From Lentisphaerota bacterium (GTDB taxonomy: Bacteria; Verrucomicrobiota; Lentisphaeria; Victivallales; Victivallaceae), in NCBI GenBank assembly GCA_015061605.1, contig SUWH01000022.1, positions 1 through 40,589 of the forward strand: DNA of 40,589 nt. Reading direction: 5' to 3'. The translations under genes were made by a program, and so were the position numbers. This document shows positions 1 to 7,839 of the stretch, in pieces (the first letter of the stretch is position 1; each line of letters begins with the position of its first letter). The notes below the pieces were generated by a model. It was not told the DNA's origin and did not search any database. It saw only the letters and a list, made by a program, of their open reading frames with translations.

Positions 1-186
1 AATGGTGGTGCGGCCTGACGGCACGCACGTTTTGCCCGTGCAAAACAAAATCTGCCAAAATCACTTTTTCAAAATTCAATTTTCTTTCGCTGAAAAACTT
101 GAGAGAGCAGATGTTTTTCTTATTTTACGGGACAGCTGTGTTCAAAAGTGATAAAATTTATTTTTTTTTGATAAATAAGCTTGCTT

Positions 187-214
187 TTGCCTATTATTAC
201 ATGTATCTTATAGT
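187..214 (+). promoter_or_regulatory. Putative sigma-70-type promoter of the pseudopilin operon
   Basis: TTGCCT (187-192), 16-base spacer, TATAGT (209-214), followed by GGAGG at 241-245 and ATG at 251. A second candidate, TTGATA (168-173) with TATTAT (192-197), overlaps it. The rest of 1-250 is AT-rich, and I see no gene there. Confidence 0.35.
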
Positions 215-308
215 CAGGAGTTAATACATAATAAAATCTTGGAGGTGTATATGAAAAAATCTATTTCCTGTACAGAGCATAATGACTTTGCAGAGTGTTA
301 CAATATTT

Positions 309-375
309 CACCCGCCCATGGGCGGGTGAAGCACAGCTTCACCCGCCCATGGGCGGGTGAAGCACAGCTTCACCC
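309..375. repeat. 31-bp palindromic unit, two tandem copies plus a partial third, inside the pseudopilin leader
   Basis: Copies start at 309 and 340, and a five-base third start follows at 371. Each unit joins a perfect 20-base palindrome (309-328 and 340-359, centre CCATGG) to a 7-3-7 hairpin (GTGAAGC, ACA, GCTTCAC). Thirty-one is not a multiple of three, so the second copy shifts the frame between the well-placed start at 251 (GGAGG five bases upstream) and the FTLIELL pilin motif. Removing one unit restores a continuous 259-codon gene. It resembles in-ORF palindromic elements such as those of Rickettsia by analogy only. Confidence 0.9.
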
Positions 376-1061
376 TAATAGAGCTTCTCGTTGTCATTGC
401 AATTATAGCAATTCTGGCGGCACTTTTGTTGCCGGCACTCAACGGAGCCCGGGAACGCGGTTTTGCAGCTAATTGTTCCAGTAATATCAAGCAATTTGTC
501 ATGTTTCAATTGCAGTATACCGAAGATTACGAAGGATGGCTGCCGTATGATGTAGCGTACAGCGCTTATCCTTGGATGGCATTGAGAAATTACAATAGCA
601 CTTTCAAAAGTTATGGTATTACCAAAGGGACTCCCGGAGTGGAATGGAATGTGAGGTCAGTTTTTACTTGCGAGAAACCTTTCAAACATCCGCGGGTAAA
701 AAAATCAACCGGACACACGTTTTATGTTTGGCCGGAATGGACCGGTAATGATTATTACCGCCGGAAGAGGGGTAATACCAAAGATTTACGTATGCCGGGG
801 CAGAAAATTATGATGGTGGAAGTAGCCAGAAATTCCAGCGGCGGTATTTCTTCGACCCGTTATTATTGGAGTTTGAAGAATGTGTTTCCACACAATAAAC
901 GGCAGAATGTTGCATTCTGGGACGGTCATGTAGAGTCTTCAAAAGAGGAAGAACCATATTTTGTTATTTCTGCAGATGCTGAAGGCAAATGGGGACGTTC
1001 TTCGATTTGCGGAAGACATTGGGATTACGCCTGGCCGACTCCGCAGCCGCCAAAAAAATAA
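357..1061 (+). CDS. Type II secretion / DUF1559-like pseudopilin, prepilin-type N-terminal domain, 5' end frameshifted
   Basis: The product carries a class III prepilin signal: a short basic leader, F-T-L-I-E with the conserved Glu at +5, and a long hydrophobic helix (about residues 5-25). The soluble domain that follows ends with an H-x9-DG motif ([16 protein letters not shown]), typical of the pseudopilins expanded in Lentisphaerota and Planctomycetota. Such proteins should be processed by a prepilin peptidase and sit in the inner membrane or a pseudopilus. The only open start in the pilin frame before the motif is GTG at 357, which lies at the edge of a palindrome and has no good ribosome site. 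The natural start appears to be ATG 251, which has GGAGG and is in frame if one 31-bp repeat is removed. The residue before the cleavage site is Ser, not Gly. The DUF4838 gene follows 33 bases later. It may be inactive or phase-variable as sequenced. Confidence 0.8.
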   Translation: MKHSFTLIELLVVIAIIAILAALLLPALNGARERGFAANCSSNIKQFVMFQLQYTEDYEGWLPYDVAYSAYPWMALRNYNSTFKSYGITKGTPGVEWNVRSVFTCEKPFKHPRVKKSTGHTFYVWPEWTGNDYYRRKRGNTKDLRMPGQKIMMVEVARNSSGGISSTRYYWSLKNVFPHNKRQNVAFWDGHVESSKEEEPYFVISADAEGKWGRSSICGRHWDYAWPTPQPPKK

Positions 1062-1094
1062 TCCGGTAAAATTAAGTTGCCGGGAATATAAACA

Positions 1095-3818
1095 ATGAAA
1101 AAAATTTTATTTGCAATGATGTTGGCGGCGTTGAGCCTTTCTGCTGCCAAGCCGGTCGGTTTGTGGTACAGCAACTCATGGCAGCGGGTGGGGGAACTGT
1201 TGAAAGCAACGCTTTTCAATCCCCAGTGGACGCATGACAAACCGGTATACAAGATAATCGGTAAAGAGCGGAATTTCGGCAGTTATTCCGCAGTTGTGAG
1301 TATGTATGGCTTCAACAATCCGATCGCATTCCGTGAATGGTCAAAAGCAGATATAGCTGCTGCCGAAAATTATGTAAAAAACGGCGGAGTGATGCTGTTT
1401 ATCTTTGACGGTACTGTCGGAGCAAAATCTTCTGCGGTCGGAGCAATGGAAAAACTTTTCGGGGCCAAAAGTTACGGTACTTTTGAAGGTAAGGCGGAGA
1501 TAAAAGCTTCCGATTGGAAATCCTGCGGAAAAATCCCGCTGGTTTACAAAAAAATGCTCGGGGGAGATAAATATGCCACCCTTACCGATTTGACCACTGC
1601 CAGAATGATCGCCGGAAACAAATCCGGTGCGCTGATTGCAGAAAATTCCATCGGCAAAGGCAAAGTCTATTTTATCAACGTCCGTCTGACCCATTCCGCA
1701 GTCGATTACCGTCGTCCCGGCAGCGGAGCGATCAATGCCGATCTGGATCAGCTTTATCCGTTTATCAAAAAGTTTCACGCGATTTTGATGGATGCCAAAT
1801 GTGAAACGGTCAACGATAACCGCGAATTATGGAGTTACACTCCGACCGGTCCGGGACCTGTCAATGACGAAATGGTGTTTCCGGAACGCAAAGAGATCAA
1901 ATCCAAGCGCAAATATGAGAAACTTTCCGGAGCACCGCTGAATATTGCGTCCGGCGGTCAGCCCAAAGCACTCTTCATGGTCGGCAAGGGCTTGGCAAGC
2001 GGTGTCAGCCGTTTCAACCGGGTGATCAAACTTATTTCCGGAGCAGAGCTGCCTTATGTTGCCGCCCGGGCAGTCAAAGAGGTCAACGGCAAATGGCAAT
2101 ATCGCGGCAAACTCTACGATACCAAAATCACTTATGTCGTGTCCAAAGAGGTGGAGATCGTCGCTTCCGGCAACACCATTGTCATTAAAGCTCCGTCGAT
2201 TTCCAACGGTGTGCATACCTTTTTGCGTGAAGCCTTCAATTACCGGGTTTTGTGGCCGGGAGACTGCGGCGAAGTTTATACCAAAAACTCTGAATTGAGT
2301 GTTGAACCGTTTAAACTTACCGATGCTCCGTTTTTCAAGCAGCGCAAGATACGCAATTCCCTTGCCAAAAAAACTTTCCCCTGGAAAGCCCCGGATGGCA
2401 AAGTAGTGAAACTTCCCTATGAAAATATCGGTAAGACCGGTATTTACGGATTTGATCCCCGGGAGGTTTACAATCTGCGCAAGGAACACGGCAGCAACTG
2501 GTACGGTTCCAAACGTTTTGGTACTCAGGAACGCAAGACCGCCGGAAGCGGAACTTTCTATCCGTGGAAGAAACGTTTTATGGAGAGCCATCCGGAATAT
2601 TTTGCTCTGCAGTTCGATGGTACCCGCAGACAGCGTACCCACCATGTCCGGATTTGCAAATCCAATCCGGCGGTCATCAAGCAGACTGTTGATGATGCCC
2701 GTAAAGTATTGAATAAACGCAAAGATGTGACCGTTTACAATGTTTCTCCATGTGACGGCAGCTATGATACATTCTGTAAATGTCCCGATTGCCGCGCATG
2801 GGACCCCACCGGAGTTCCGATGGGGGCGACCCGGGTTTATCTCGGCCGCAACCGTCCGATGTTCCGTTATACCGGTTCAACCGACCGGGTGTTCCGTTTT
2901 ACCTGTGAGATCGCAAAGGAGCTGAAAAAAAGCCATCCCAATGTGAAAGTCGGTTATCTTGCTTATGCCGGTTACCTGTCTCCTCCCAAGTATTACCGCG
3001 ATTTCCCCGACAATCTTACCATCACCTTTGTCGGTTTGCAGTACCTCAACAAAGCGGCGATGGAACGCGACCGCAAATACTGGAATTTCTGGGCGCGGGT
3101 CAGCGATGAACTTATCCTGCGTCCCAACCATCTGCTCAGCGGCGGCGGTTTCCCGTTGCTCTATATGCACGAAATGGCAAAGGATTTGCGTTACTGCGCC
3201 GAAACCGGTATGGTCGGCAGCGATTATGACAGTCTGGTGCATCACTGGGCGACCAATGGTCTTAATTACTATGTGCTGGCGGAGATGCTCTGGGATCCTT
3301 CGCAGGATGTGGATGAACTCATCGACGAATACTGCCGTCTCGGCTTCGGCAAAGGTGCTGAAGCGATGAAAAAATATTTCCTCCATTGTGAAAAACTGAC
3401 CGGAGTATTTGCCCAGGGCAGTTCGGTCACGATGGAGGTCGTTGAAGATATCACGGTCGAAAAACGGGAATCTATGATTTCCCGAATTTCCAAAATTTTC
3501 AACGACAAAGAGATGGCAACTCTCGGCGGATATATTGATGAAGCCCGCAAACTTACTGCGGCAGGTTCCATCGAACGCCGCCGGGTCGAATTCATTGCCG
3601 CCGGTTATGATTTCACTAAAAACCGGATCGACTTTGCCAAAAAATTTGCTGCGGCAAAGAGTCGTGAAGAGAAGCGCAAACTTTCTGAAGAACAGCGGCT
3701 GTACTGGTGGAAGATTTACAATGACCACCCCTTTGCAGTCAGCATTCCCGGCTTGTTCCGCAGTCAGTATTTGAGCTTCTGGCGTCATGCCGGTTGGAAA
3801 GCTCCGGAATTAAAGTAA
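1095..3818 (+). CDS. Secreted DUF4838 domain-containing protein
   Basis: A 907-residue protein with an N-terminal signal peptide (MKKILFAMMLAALSLSAA), so it is exported. The middle has the DUF4838 hallmark around residues 545-575, where N-V-S-P-C-D-G-S-Y is followed by a C-K-C-P-D-C cluster and R-A-W-D-P. A conserved segment, YLAYAGYLSPPKYYRDFP, follows. DUF4838 proteins look like TIM-barrel glycoside hydrolases with an alpha-glucuronidase-like N-terminal domain, and are common in polysaccharide-degrading PVC and Bacteroidota genomes. No catalytic activity is firmly established for the family. The Cys cluster may bind metal (inference). It is probably co-transcribed with the pseudopilin gene upstream. 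The ribosome site (CCGGGA) is weak. A role in glycan breakdown is plausible but unproven. Confidence 0.85.
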   Translation: MKKILFAMMLAALSLSAAKPVGLWYSNSWQRVGELLKATLFNPQWTHDKPVYKIIGKERNFGSYSAVVSMYGFNNPIAFREWSKADIAAAENYVKNGGVMLFIFDGTVGAKSSAVGAMEKLFGAKSYGTFEGKAEIKASDWKSCGKIPLVYKKMLGGDKYATLTDLTTARMIAGNKSGALIAENSIGKGKVYFINVRLTHSAVDYRRPGSGAINADLDQLYPFIKKFHAILMDAKCETVNDNRELWSYTPTGPGPVNDEMVFPERKEIKSKRKYEKLSGAPLNIASGGQPKALFMVGKGLASGVSRFNRVIKLISGAELPYVAARAVKEVNGKWQYRGKLYDTKITYVVSKEVEIVASGNTIVIKAPSISNGVHTFLREAFNYRVLWPGDCGEVYTKNSELSVEPFKLTDAPFFKQRKIRNSLAKKTFPWKAPDGKVVKLPYENIGKTGIYGFDPREVYNLRKEHGSNWYGSKRFGTQERKTAGSGTFYPWKKRFMESHPEYFALQFDGTRRQRTHHVRICKSNPAVIKQTVDDARKVLNKRKDVTVYNVSPCDGSYDTFCKCPDCRAWDPTGVPMGATRVYLGRNRPMFRYTGSTDRVFRFTCEIAKELKKSHPNVKVGYLAYAGYLSPPKYYRDFPDNLTITFVGLQYLNKAAMERDRKYWNFWARVSDELILRPNHLLSGGGFPLLYMHEMAKDLRYCAETGMVGSDYDSLVHHWATNGLNYYVLAEMLWDPSQDVDELIDEYCRLGFGKGAEAMKKYFLHCEKLTGVFAQGSSVTMEVVEDITVEKRESMISRISKIFNDKEMATLGGYIDEARKLTAAGSIERRRVEFIAAGYDFTKNRIDFAKKFAAAKSREEKRKLSEEQRLYWWKIYNDHPFAVSIPGLFRSQYLSFWRHAGWKAPELK

Positions 3819-3834
3819 TACAGTCCTTGAAATT

Positions 3835-4371
3835 ATGCGTTCCCGGCGGAGCTGCCGGGCATTCGATCCGTCAAAAGCGGTTTCCCGGGATGATTTGCTG
3901 AAAATCGTTGAAGCCGGCAGATTGTCTCCGAGCGGATGTAATTCCCAGCCGTGGAAGTTCATCGTAGTCGATTCACCGGAGGCCAAGGCAAAATTGTGCG
4001 ATGCCATCGTGGTCGGAAACGGTATGACCGGTGCACCGTGGCGGGATCAGGTTTCTGCATTTATCATTTTTGTTGAGCAGGAAGCCAAAGTTATGCCGTC
4101 TGTGGTCGCTCACTACAAAAACCCCCAGCGTTTTGCTCCGGGTGACATCGGTATGGCGTGTATGAATATGTGCCATGAAGCATATTCTCTGGGATTGGAT
4201 ACCTGCATGATCGGAATGAACGATCAGAGCAAAATGGAAGAATACTTCGGCATTCCGCAGGGACACGATGTCCGGCTGGTGCTGGCAGTAGGTTATGCTG
4301 CTGAGCCGGATGCCCCGGTTAATAAGGTACGCAAACCATTTGACGAAGTTTGTTCATTCAATAAATGGTGA
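3835..4371 (+). CDS. Nitroreductase family protein
   Basis: A flavin-dependent oxidoreductase of the nitroreductase fold, which usually binds FMN as a homodimer and reduces with NAD(P)H. The N-terminal R-S-R-R-S-x-R-A-F-D segment and the P-S-G-x-N-S-Q-P-W-K-F motif (about residues 30-42) are the FMN-binding signature. The C-terminal half has the expected L-G-L-D-T-C-M-I-G and L-V-L-A-V-G-Y segments. Length (178 residues) is typical. It starts 16 bases after the DUF4838 stop and has no clear ribosome site. The codons just before ATG 3835 read V-L-E-I in frame, matching the usual family N-terminus, so the annotated start may be slightly short. The natural substrate cannot be told from sequence. 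A terminator follows. Confidence 0.9.
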   Translation: MRSRRSCRAFDPSKAVSRDDLLKIVEAGRLSPSGCNSQPWKFIVVDSPEAKAKLCDAIVVGNGMTGAPWRDQVSAFIIFVEQEAKVMPSVVAHYKNPQRFAPGDIGMACMNMCHEAYSLGLDTCMIGMNDQSKMEEYFGIPQGHDVRLVLAVGYAAEPDAPVNKVRKPFDEVCSFNKW

Positions 4372-4400
4372 TACCCGGAACGGCGGGTAATCAGTTTCAC

Positions 4401-4440
4401 CGGGCGGCTTTGGATAACACAAGCCGCCCGTTTTGCTGTT
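4401..4440 (+). terminator. Rho-independent terminator after the nitroreductase gene
   Basis: A perfect 10-bp stem (4401-4410 with 4421-4430, cgggcggctt / aagccgcccg) with a 10-base loop, followed by TTTTGCTGTTT. It serves the + strand. The opposing gene ends right beside it at 4441. Confidence 0.9.
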
Positions 4441-5169
4441 TCAAATTTGAAACGGTTCTTTGCCGAGCCGGTGGACGCATATCTCGTCAATGACCGCGTT
4501 GGTGCGGCGGGCGAGGAAGAAGAGGACGATTTCAGCAATATCTTCCGGCATGATCATCCCATCCGGCGAAAGGTCGGGACGGGAAATTTTTACCATATCG
4601 GTATATACTCCGCCCGGTGAAATGGCGTGAACGCGGATATTTTCCTTATGCAGTTCATTGGCAATGCTTTTAGTCATACCGAGCAGGGCGTGTTTTGATG
4701 CGGTGTAGACGCTTTGCTGCGGATATCCGGCATGGGCGACTACAGAAGCTATATTGATGACAGCGGCAGCATCAGATTTGCGTAAAAACGGCAATGTAAA
4801 TTGAGTGAGGAAATATGGTACTTTGGTATTGATCGCCATTATGCGGTCAAATTCAGCAACTGAAACCGCTTCAAACGGAGTGTTCTGGGCGACTCCGGCA
4901 TTGTTTATCAGCGTATCTATTTTTCCGAAATATTCTGCCGCCTGCGAAACCGCTCCGGAAAGGAATTCCATATCGGTCAAATCTCCGGGAATGACAAGAC
5001 AGTCAGAATATTTTCTTACTGCATCAGCCGTTGCGGAGAGTTTTTCAAGATTATTTCCGCCGAGCAGAGCGATTTTCATACCGTTGGCGGCAAGGGTTTG
5101 AGCGACGGCGGAACCGATGCCGCCGCCGCCACCGGTGATAATGGCAACTTTATTTTTGAGTTCAGTCAT
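4441..5169 (-). CDS. SDR family NAD(P)-dependent oxidoreductase (FabG-like)
   Basis: A classical short-chain dehydrogenase/reductase of 242 residues. The Rossmann glycine motif T-G-G-G-G-G-I-G is at residues 12-19, N-N-A-G at 89-92, and the catalytic Ser142, Tyr155 and Lys159 (Y-T-A-S-K) are all present. Such enzymes interconvert a carbonyl and an alcohol with NAD(P)(H) in the cytoplasm. It is the last gene of a tight minus-strand set, four bases after the Ntn hydrolase. The end after PGG is shorter than in the usual FabG and lacks its typical G-G-x-x-x-x C-terminus. Substrate unknown; a sugar or acyl substrate would be a guess. Confidence 0.92.
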   Translation of the reverse strand: MTELKNKVAIITGGGGGIGSAVAQTLAANGMKIALLGGNNLEKLSATADAVRKYSDCLVIPGDLTDMEFLSGAVSQAAEYFGKIDTLINNAGVAQNTPFEAVSVAEFDRIMAINTKVPYFLTQFTLPFLRKSDAAAVINIASVVAHAGYPQQSVYTASKHALLGMTKSIANELHKENIRVHAISPGGVYTDMVKISRPDLSPDGMIMPEDIAEIVLFFLARRTNAVIDEICVHRLGKEPFQI

Positions 5170-5173
5170 ATAG

Positions 5174-6316
5174 TTATTTATTGATGTTTAATTTAAGCAA
5201 TCCGGCTGTTTTATCCCAGATTTCCGCCGCGGCATCATTGATGAGTTTGACAGCTTCTGTGCGTTTTCCCTGATCCAGCAATTTGCGGGCTTCATTTTTT
5301 GCTGCAACATATTTTGCCAGCTGATCTTTTTCAAACTTGATCCATTCCGCAGGGATATCTTTCAACCCGACCTTATCAAAGCGCGCCCATGCAGCCTTTG
5401 ACCAGTCGCCGTTGACCATTGCCGGGTGGACTTTTTCAACGCAGACGGGAATCGGGACATAGAGCGTGTGCAGCGGGTGACCGATCGTGCAATGAGCAGT
5501 TGAAAGTACATCCGGGTATTGGCGGTCGATTTCAAAACTGCTGGTGGAGTTGGTGTATTTGAAGCAAACGGAACGTTTGTCTGCAGCCTCGGCAGGCATC
5601 TGGTGATGGCGGGAGGCCGTAAAAATATCCGGCAGAGTGATCTGTTTATTTTCATCCAGAGCCTTATTTAAAAGCGTTGCCGCCATATACATACGGTTTG
5701 CGCTGTTCAAATACTTCTTAAGCTCACTTCTGGCAAGCTGCTGCATATTTGGATTCAACCAGATATTTGCCCGGACGGTGTACCCTTTGTCATAACGGAC
5801 AGTGGAGATATCTTTGGCGGTCATTTCGCAAACATATCCTTCGCGCGTATCGCAGAAAAGAAAGATTGACCCTGATTGATTGCCGTGGGAATATTCGCCG
5901 TTCCGGATGATTTTCTGCAATTCAGCGACGGCTTGAGCCGCTGTATCGCAGGATTCCATGATCTGCTGTACGATGATCGAGGTATTCTTTTTGGTACGGT
6001 CATAGCAGAAATTGATACACTTTTCACCGCTGTTCATAATGGCGGCAAGCCCGGAAGCATTCATCGCCATTGCAAAGCGGTGTGTGGAGTTGCCCATACT
6101 TATCCATTTGCGTCGGGAAGTTTTCGGGCTCAAATTGACCATGATATCTCTGGCCAATGCATCGCGGTTTTTATGCAGGATGTTGGTATTGTTCTTCGTT
6201 AAGTCCGAAAAAATGATCCAACTGGTGCATTCGTGTTCCGGGCCGTTGTCAGCCATGGTCTGCTGCATCGTGATTACGAATAAGAGAATAATTGCAGAAG
6301 ATAAGATTTTTTTCAT
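5174..6316 (-). CDS. Secreted Ntn-hydrolase, C45/C69-like (acyl-CoA:6-APA acyltransferase / carcinine hydrolase type)
   Basis: A 380-residue protein with a signal peptide (MKKILSSAIILLFVI) followed by H-E-C-T-S-W-I-I, where Cys30 would be the N-terminal nucleophile after processing. A little further on, I-L-H-K-N-R-D matches the conserved Arg-Asp segment of the family. The central S-G-S-I-F-L-F-C-D-T-R-E-G-Y-V and Y-T-V-R-A-N stretches also fit. Ntn hydrolases of this group cut or transfer amide-linked acyl groups and mature by self-cleavage. The C-terminal 60 residues look helical and Ala/Lys-rich. It sits between a CE7-type esterase (7 bases upstream) and an SDR (4 bases downstream), so the three are probably one transcript. 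C45 versus C69 assignment is uncertain. Confidence 0.6.
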   Translation of the reverse strand: MKKILSSAIILLFVITMQQTMADNGPEHECTSWIIFSDLTKNNTNILHKNRDALARDIMVNLSPKTSRRKWISMGNSTHRFAMAMNASGLAAIMNSGEKCINFCYDRTKKNTSIIVQQIMESCDTAAQAVAELQKIIRNGEYSHGNQSGSIFLFCDTREGYVCEMTAKDISTVRYDKGYTVRANIWLNPNMQQLARSELKKYLNSANRMYMAATLLNKALDENKQITLPDIFTASRHHQMPAEAADKRSVCFKYTNSTSSFEIDRQYPDVLSTAHCTIGHPLHTLYVPIPVCVEKVHPAMVNGDWSKAAWARFDKVGLKDIPAEWIKFEKDQLAKYVAAKNEARKLLDQGKRTEAVKLINDAAAEIWDKTAGLLKLNINK

Positions 6317-6323
6317 TTGACAA

Positions 6324-7709
6324 TTATCTCCTTACAGCTTCTTCAATGACTTCGAGAAGGCGTTTATTGAATTCTGCCGAGGTGGTGCGGCTGTGGCCGT
6401 GGTAGGGGAGGATCGTCAGATGTTTTTTCCCGGGGATATTATTGAAAGCACAGAAAACTGATGCCGGAGCACAGACTTCATCCACCAGACCGACAGTGAG
6501 ATAGGCTTCTGCTTTGACATATTTTGCAAAAATCGCCGCATCGAAGTAAGGACAGCTTTTGGCTACTTCCGGACGGGTCGGTTTGCCGTTTTTGGTTTCG
6601 AGCAGCCGGGGCCATCCGGGACGGCGGTTGACCAGACCGCCACCGTGGTCGCACATCGCTGCAACTGAAGCGTAGATAAGTTTTACATCGCTGTCCAATC
6701 CGGCAGCGGCAAGGGTTTGACCGCCGCCCTGGCTGTTGCCGACGACGATGAGGGTTTTGCCGTCATATTCGGGCAGGGACTTTACATAATCCAGTGCGCG
6801 CTGGGCGCGGAGGTACATTCCGCGGAAGTAACATTTATTCCGGTCGTCTCTGTTGCGGAATTGATAAGCGCGGAGTTTGGTGGCGTGGATATTTTTGTAA
6901 AATTCGGCGGGCTTGCCGTTTTCAAAACCGTGCGGATTGACATCGAAGCGGATCACATTGTCGGCGAAAGCGGCCTTGGCTGATTTGCCGGGGGCACCGT
7001 TGAAAGAGACGATTGCGGGCAGACTTTTGGGCTTGGCATTGGCAGGGATGGTGAGGACGCCGGAAACCGGTACGCCTTCACAGGCGACTTTGACATCCCA
7101 CGCCTTGAATTTGCCTTCAAGAACTTTCGGGAAGGGCATTTTTGCCGCGATGATAAAAGCAAAATAGTTGGGAACCTTACCGGCATTGGCATTGCTGACG
7201 GGGAGTTCTTTACGTTCAAGTTCTTTTACCGGAATTTTGGCAAGTCCGGCTTTGGCATCATTCCAGAATTTTCTGAAATCTTCCGGTTCGGCGGAGCCGG
7301 TTTTGAACTCCTGCGGTTCGACGGCGATACCGATGCGGAAAGCAAGTGGTTTGGCTCTCCTGCCTTTGCCGGTGATGAAAGGTTTTTTCTCCGCGTTGAG
7401 CGGCTGAACGATGAATTGAACCGCTTCCGGGGCGGTGTCGGCATTGAAAACAAACTGTCCGGGATTGGTATCAAAGATCCTGACCTCCTCTTTCCAGCTT
7501 GAATAGCGGACGGTCAGCTTGATCGGGCCGCTGCAGGGTTTGCCTTTGACGGAACATTTGATGTTAAGAGTGACTTTATCACCTTTTTTGTAGACAGCAT
7601 CTTTTTTGTCCAGTGAAAGTTTGATGTTGTGCTTCTCTGCGACGGCAGCGGAAACGATAAAAGTTCCGGCAAGCAATATCACCAGCAACGTTTTTTTGAA
7701 AAATTTCAT
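6324..7709 (-). CDS. Secreted acetylxylan esterase-like alpha/beta hydrolase (CE7 / AXE1 family)
   Basis: A 461-residue exported protein (signal peptide about residues 1-23). An N-terminal beta-rich domain of about 120 residues precedes the esterase domain. The nucleophile elbow G-N-S-Q-G-G is near residues 323-328, the acid is probably the Asp in G-L-V-D-E-V near 408, and the histidine lies in Y-H-G-H near 436. CE7 enzymes remove acetyl groups from xylan oligomers and cephalosporin C. The G-x-S-Q-G-G elbow and L-V-D-x-V-C-x-P segment are typical of them. The N-terminal domain resembles the Ig-like extension of many Victivallis and Bacteroidota esterases. It is the first gene of a three-gene unit and has its own promoter at 7754-7782. 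AGAGGT precedes the ATG. Confidence 0.88.
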   Translation of the reverse strand: MKFFKKTLLVILLAGTFIVSAAVAEKHNIKLSLDKKDAVYKKGDKVTLNIKCSVKGKPCSGPIKLTVRYSSWKEEVRIFDTNPGQFVFNADTAPEAVQFIVQPLNAEKKPFITGKGRRAKPLAFRIGIAVEPQEFKTGSAEPEDFRKFWNDAKAGLAKIPVKELERKELPVSNANAGKVPNYFAFIIAAKMPFPKVLEGKFKAWDVKVACEGVPVSGVLTIPANAKPKSLPAIVSFNGAPGKSAKAAFADNVIRFDVNPHGFENGKPAEFYKNIHATKLRAYQFRNRDDRNKCYFRGMYLRAQRALDYVKSLPEYDGKTLIVVGNSQGGGQTLAAAGLDSDVKLIYASVAAMCDHGGGLVNRRPGWPRLLETKNGKPTRPEVAKSCPYFDAAIFAKYVKAEAYLTVGLVDEVCAPASVFCAFNNIPGKKHLTILPYHGHSRTTSAEFNKRLLEVIEEAVRR

Positions 7710-7753
7710 AATTTACCTCTGTATTTTGATGAATAATATTTCAGCGTTTCCAT

Positions 7754-7782
7754 AATATACTACCGTTGCGGGAGACGTTCAA
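7754..7782 (-). promoter_or_regulatory. Promoter for the esterase / Ntn hydrolase / SDR operon
   Basis: On the minus strand, TTGAAC (7777-7782), 17-base spacer, TATATT (7754-7759). It matches the house style of this window and lies 45 bases before the esterase ATG. Confidence 0.6.
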
Positions 7783-7800
7783 GTTGATACTTGTAATATA

Positions 7801-7816
7801 TTGTGCTTTAGCACAA
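7801..7816 (-). other. Short hairpin after the Gfo/Idh gene
   Basis: TTGTGC / GCACAA with a TTTA loop, 24 bases past the oxidoreductase stop. There is no T-run on either side, so it is a weak terminator at best, or a protein site near the downstream promoter. Confidence 0.3.
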
Positions 7817-7839
7817 CCCCGGGCAAAGAAAGGAGTTTT

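Noticed and set aside
309-375. CRISPR-like array
   Set aside because: Only two direct tandem units with no spacers and no cas genes; it is a simple palindromic duplication.
239-472. Open frame starting at TTG 239 through the repeat into the pilin region
   Set aside because: After the duplicated repeat it reads the pilin gene in the wrong frame, so it is the shifted reading and not a separate gene.
1827-2645. Long minus-strand open frame within the DUF4838 gene
   Set aside because: A shadow of a well-supported gene, with no domain, start signal or conserved motif of its own.
7801-7816. Strong terminator after the Gfo/Idh gene
   Set aside because: Only six base pairs and no T-run on the minus strand, so it is listed only as a weak hairpin.
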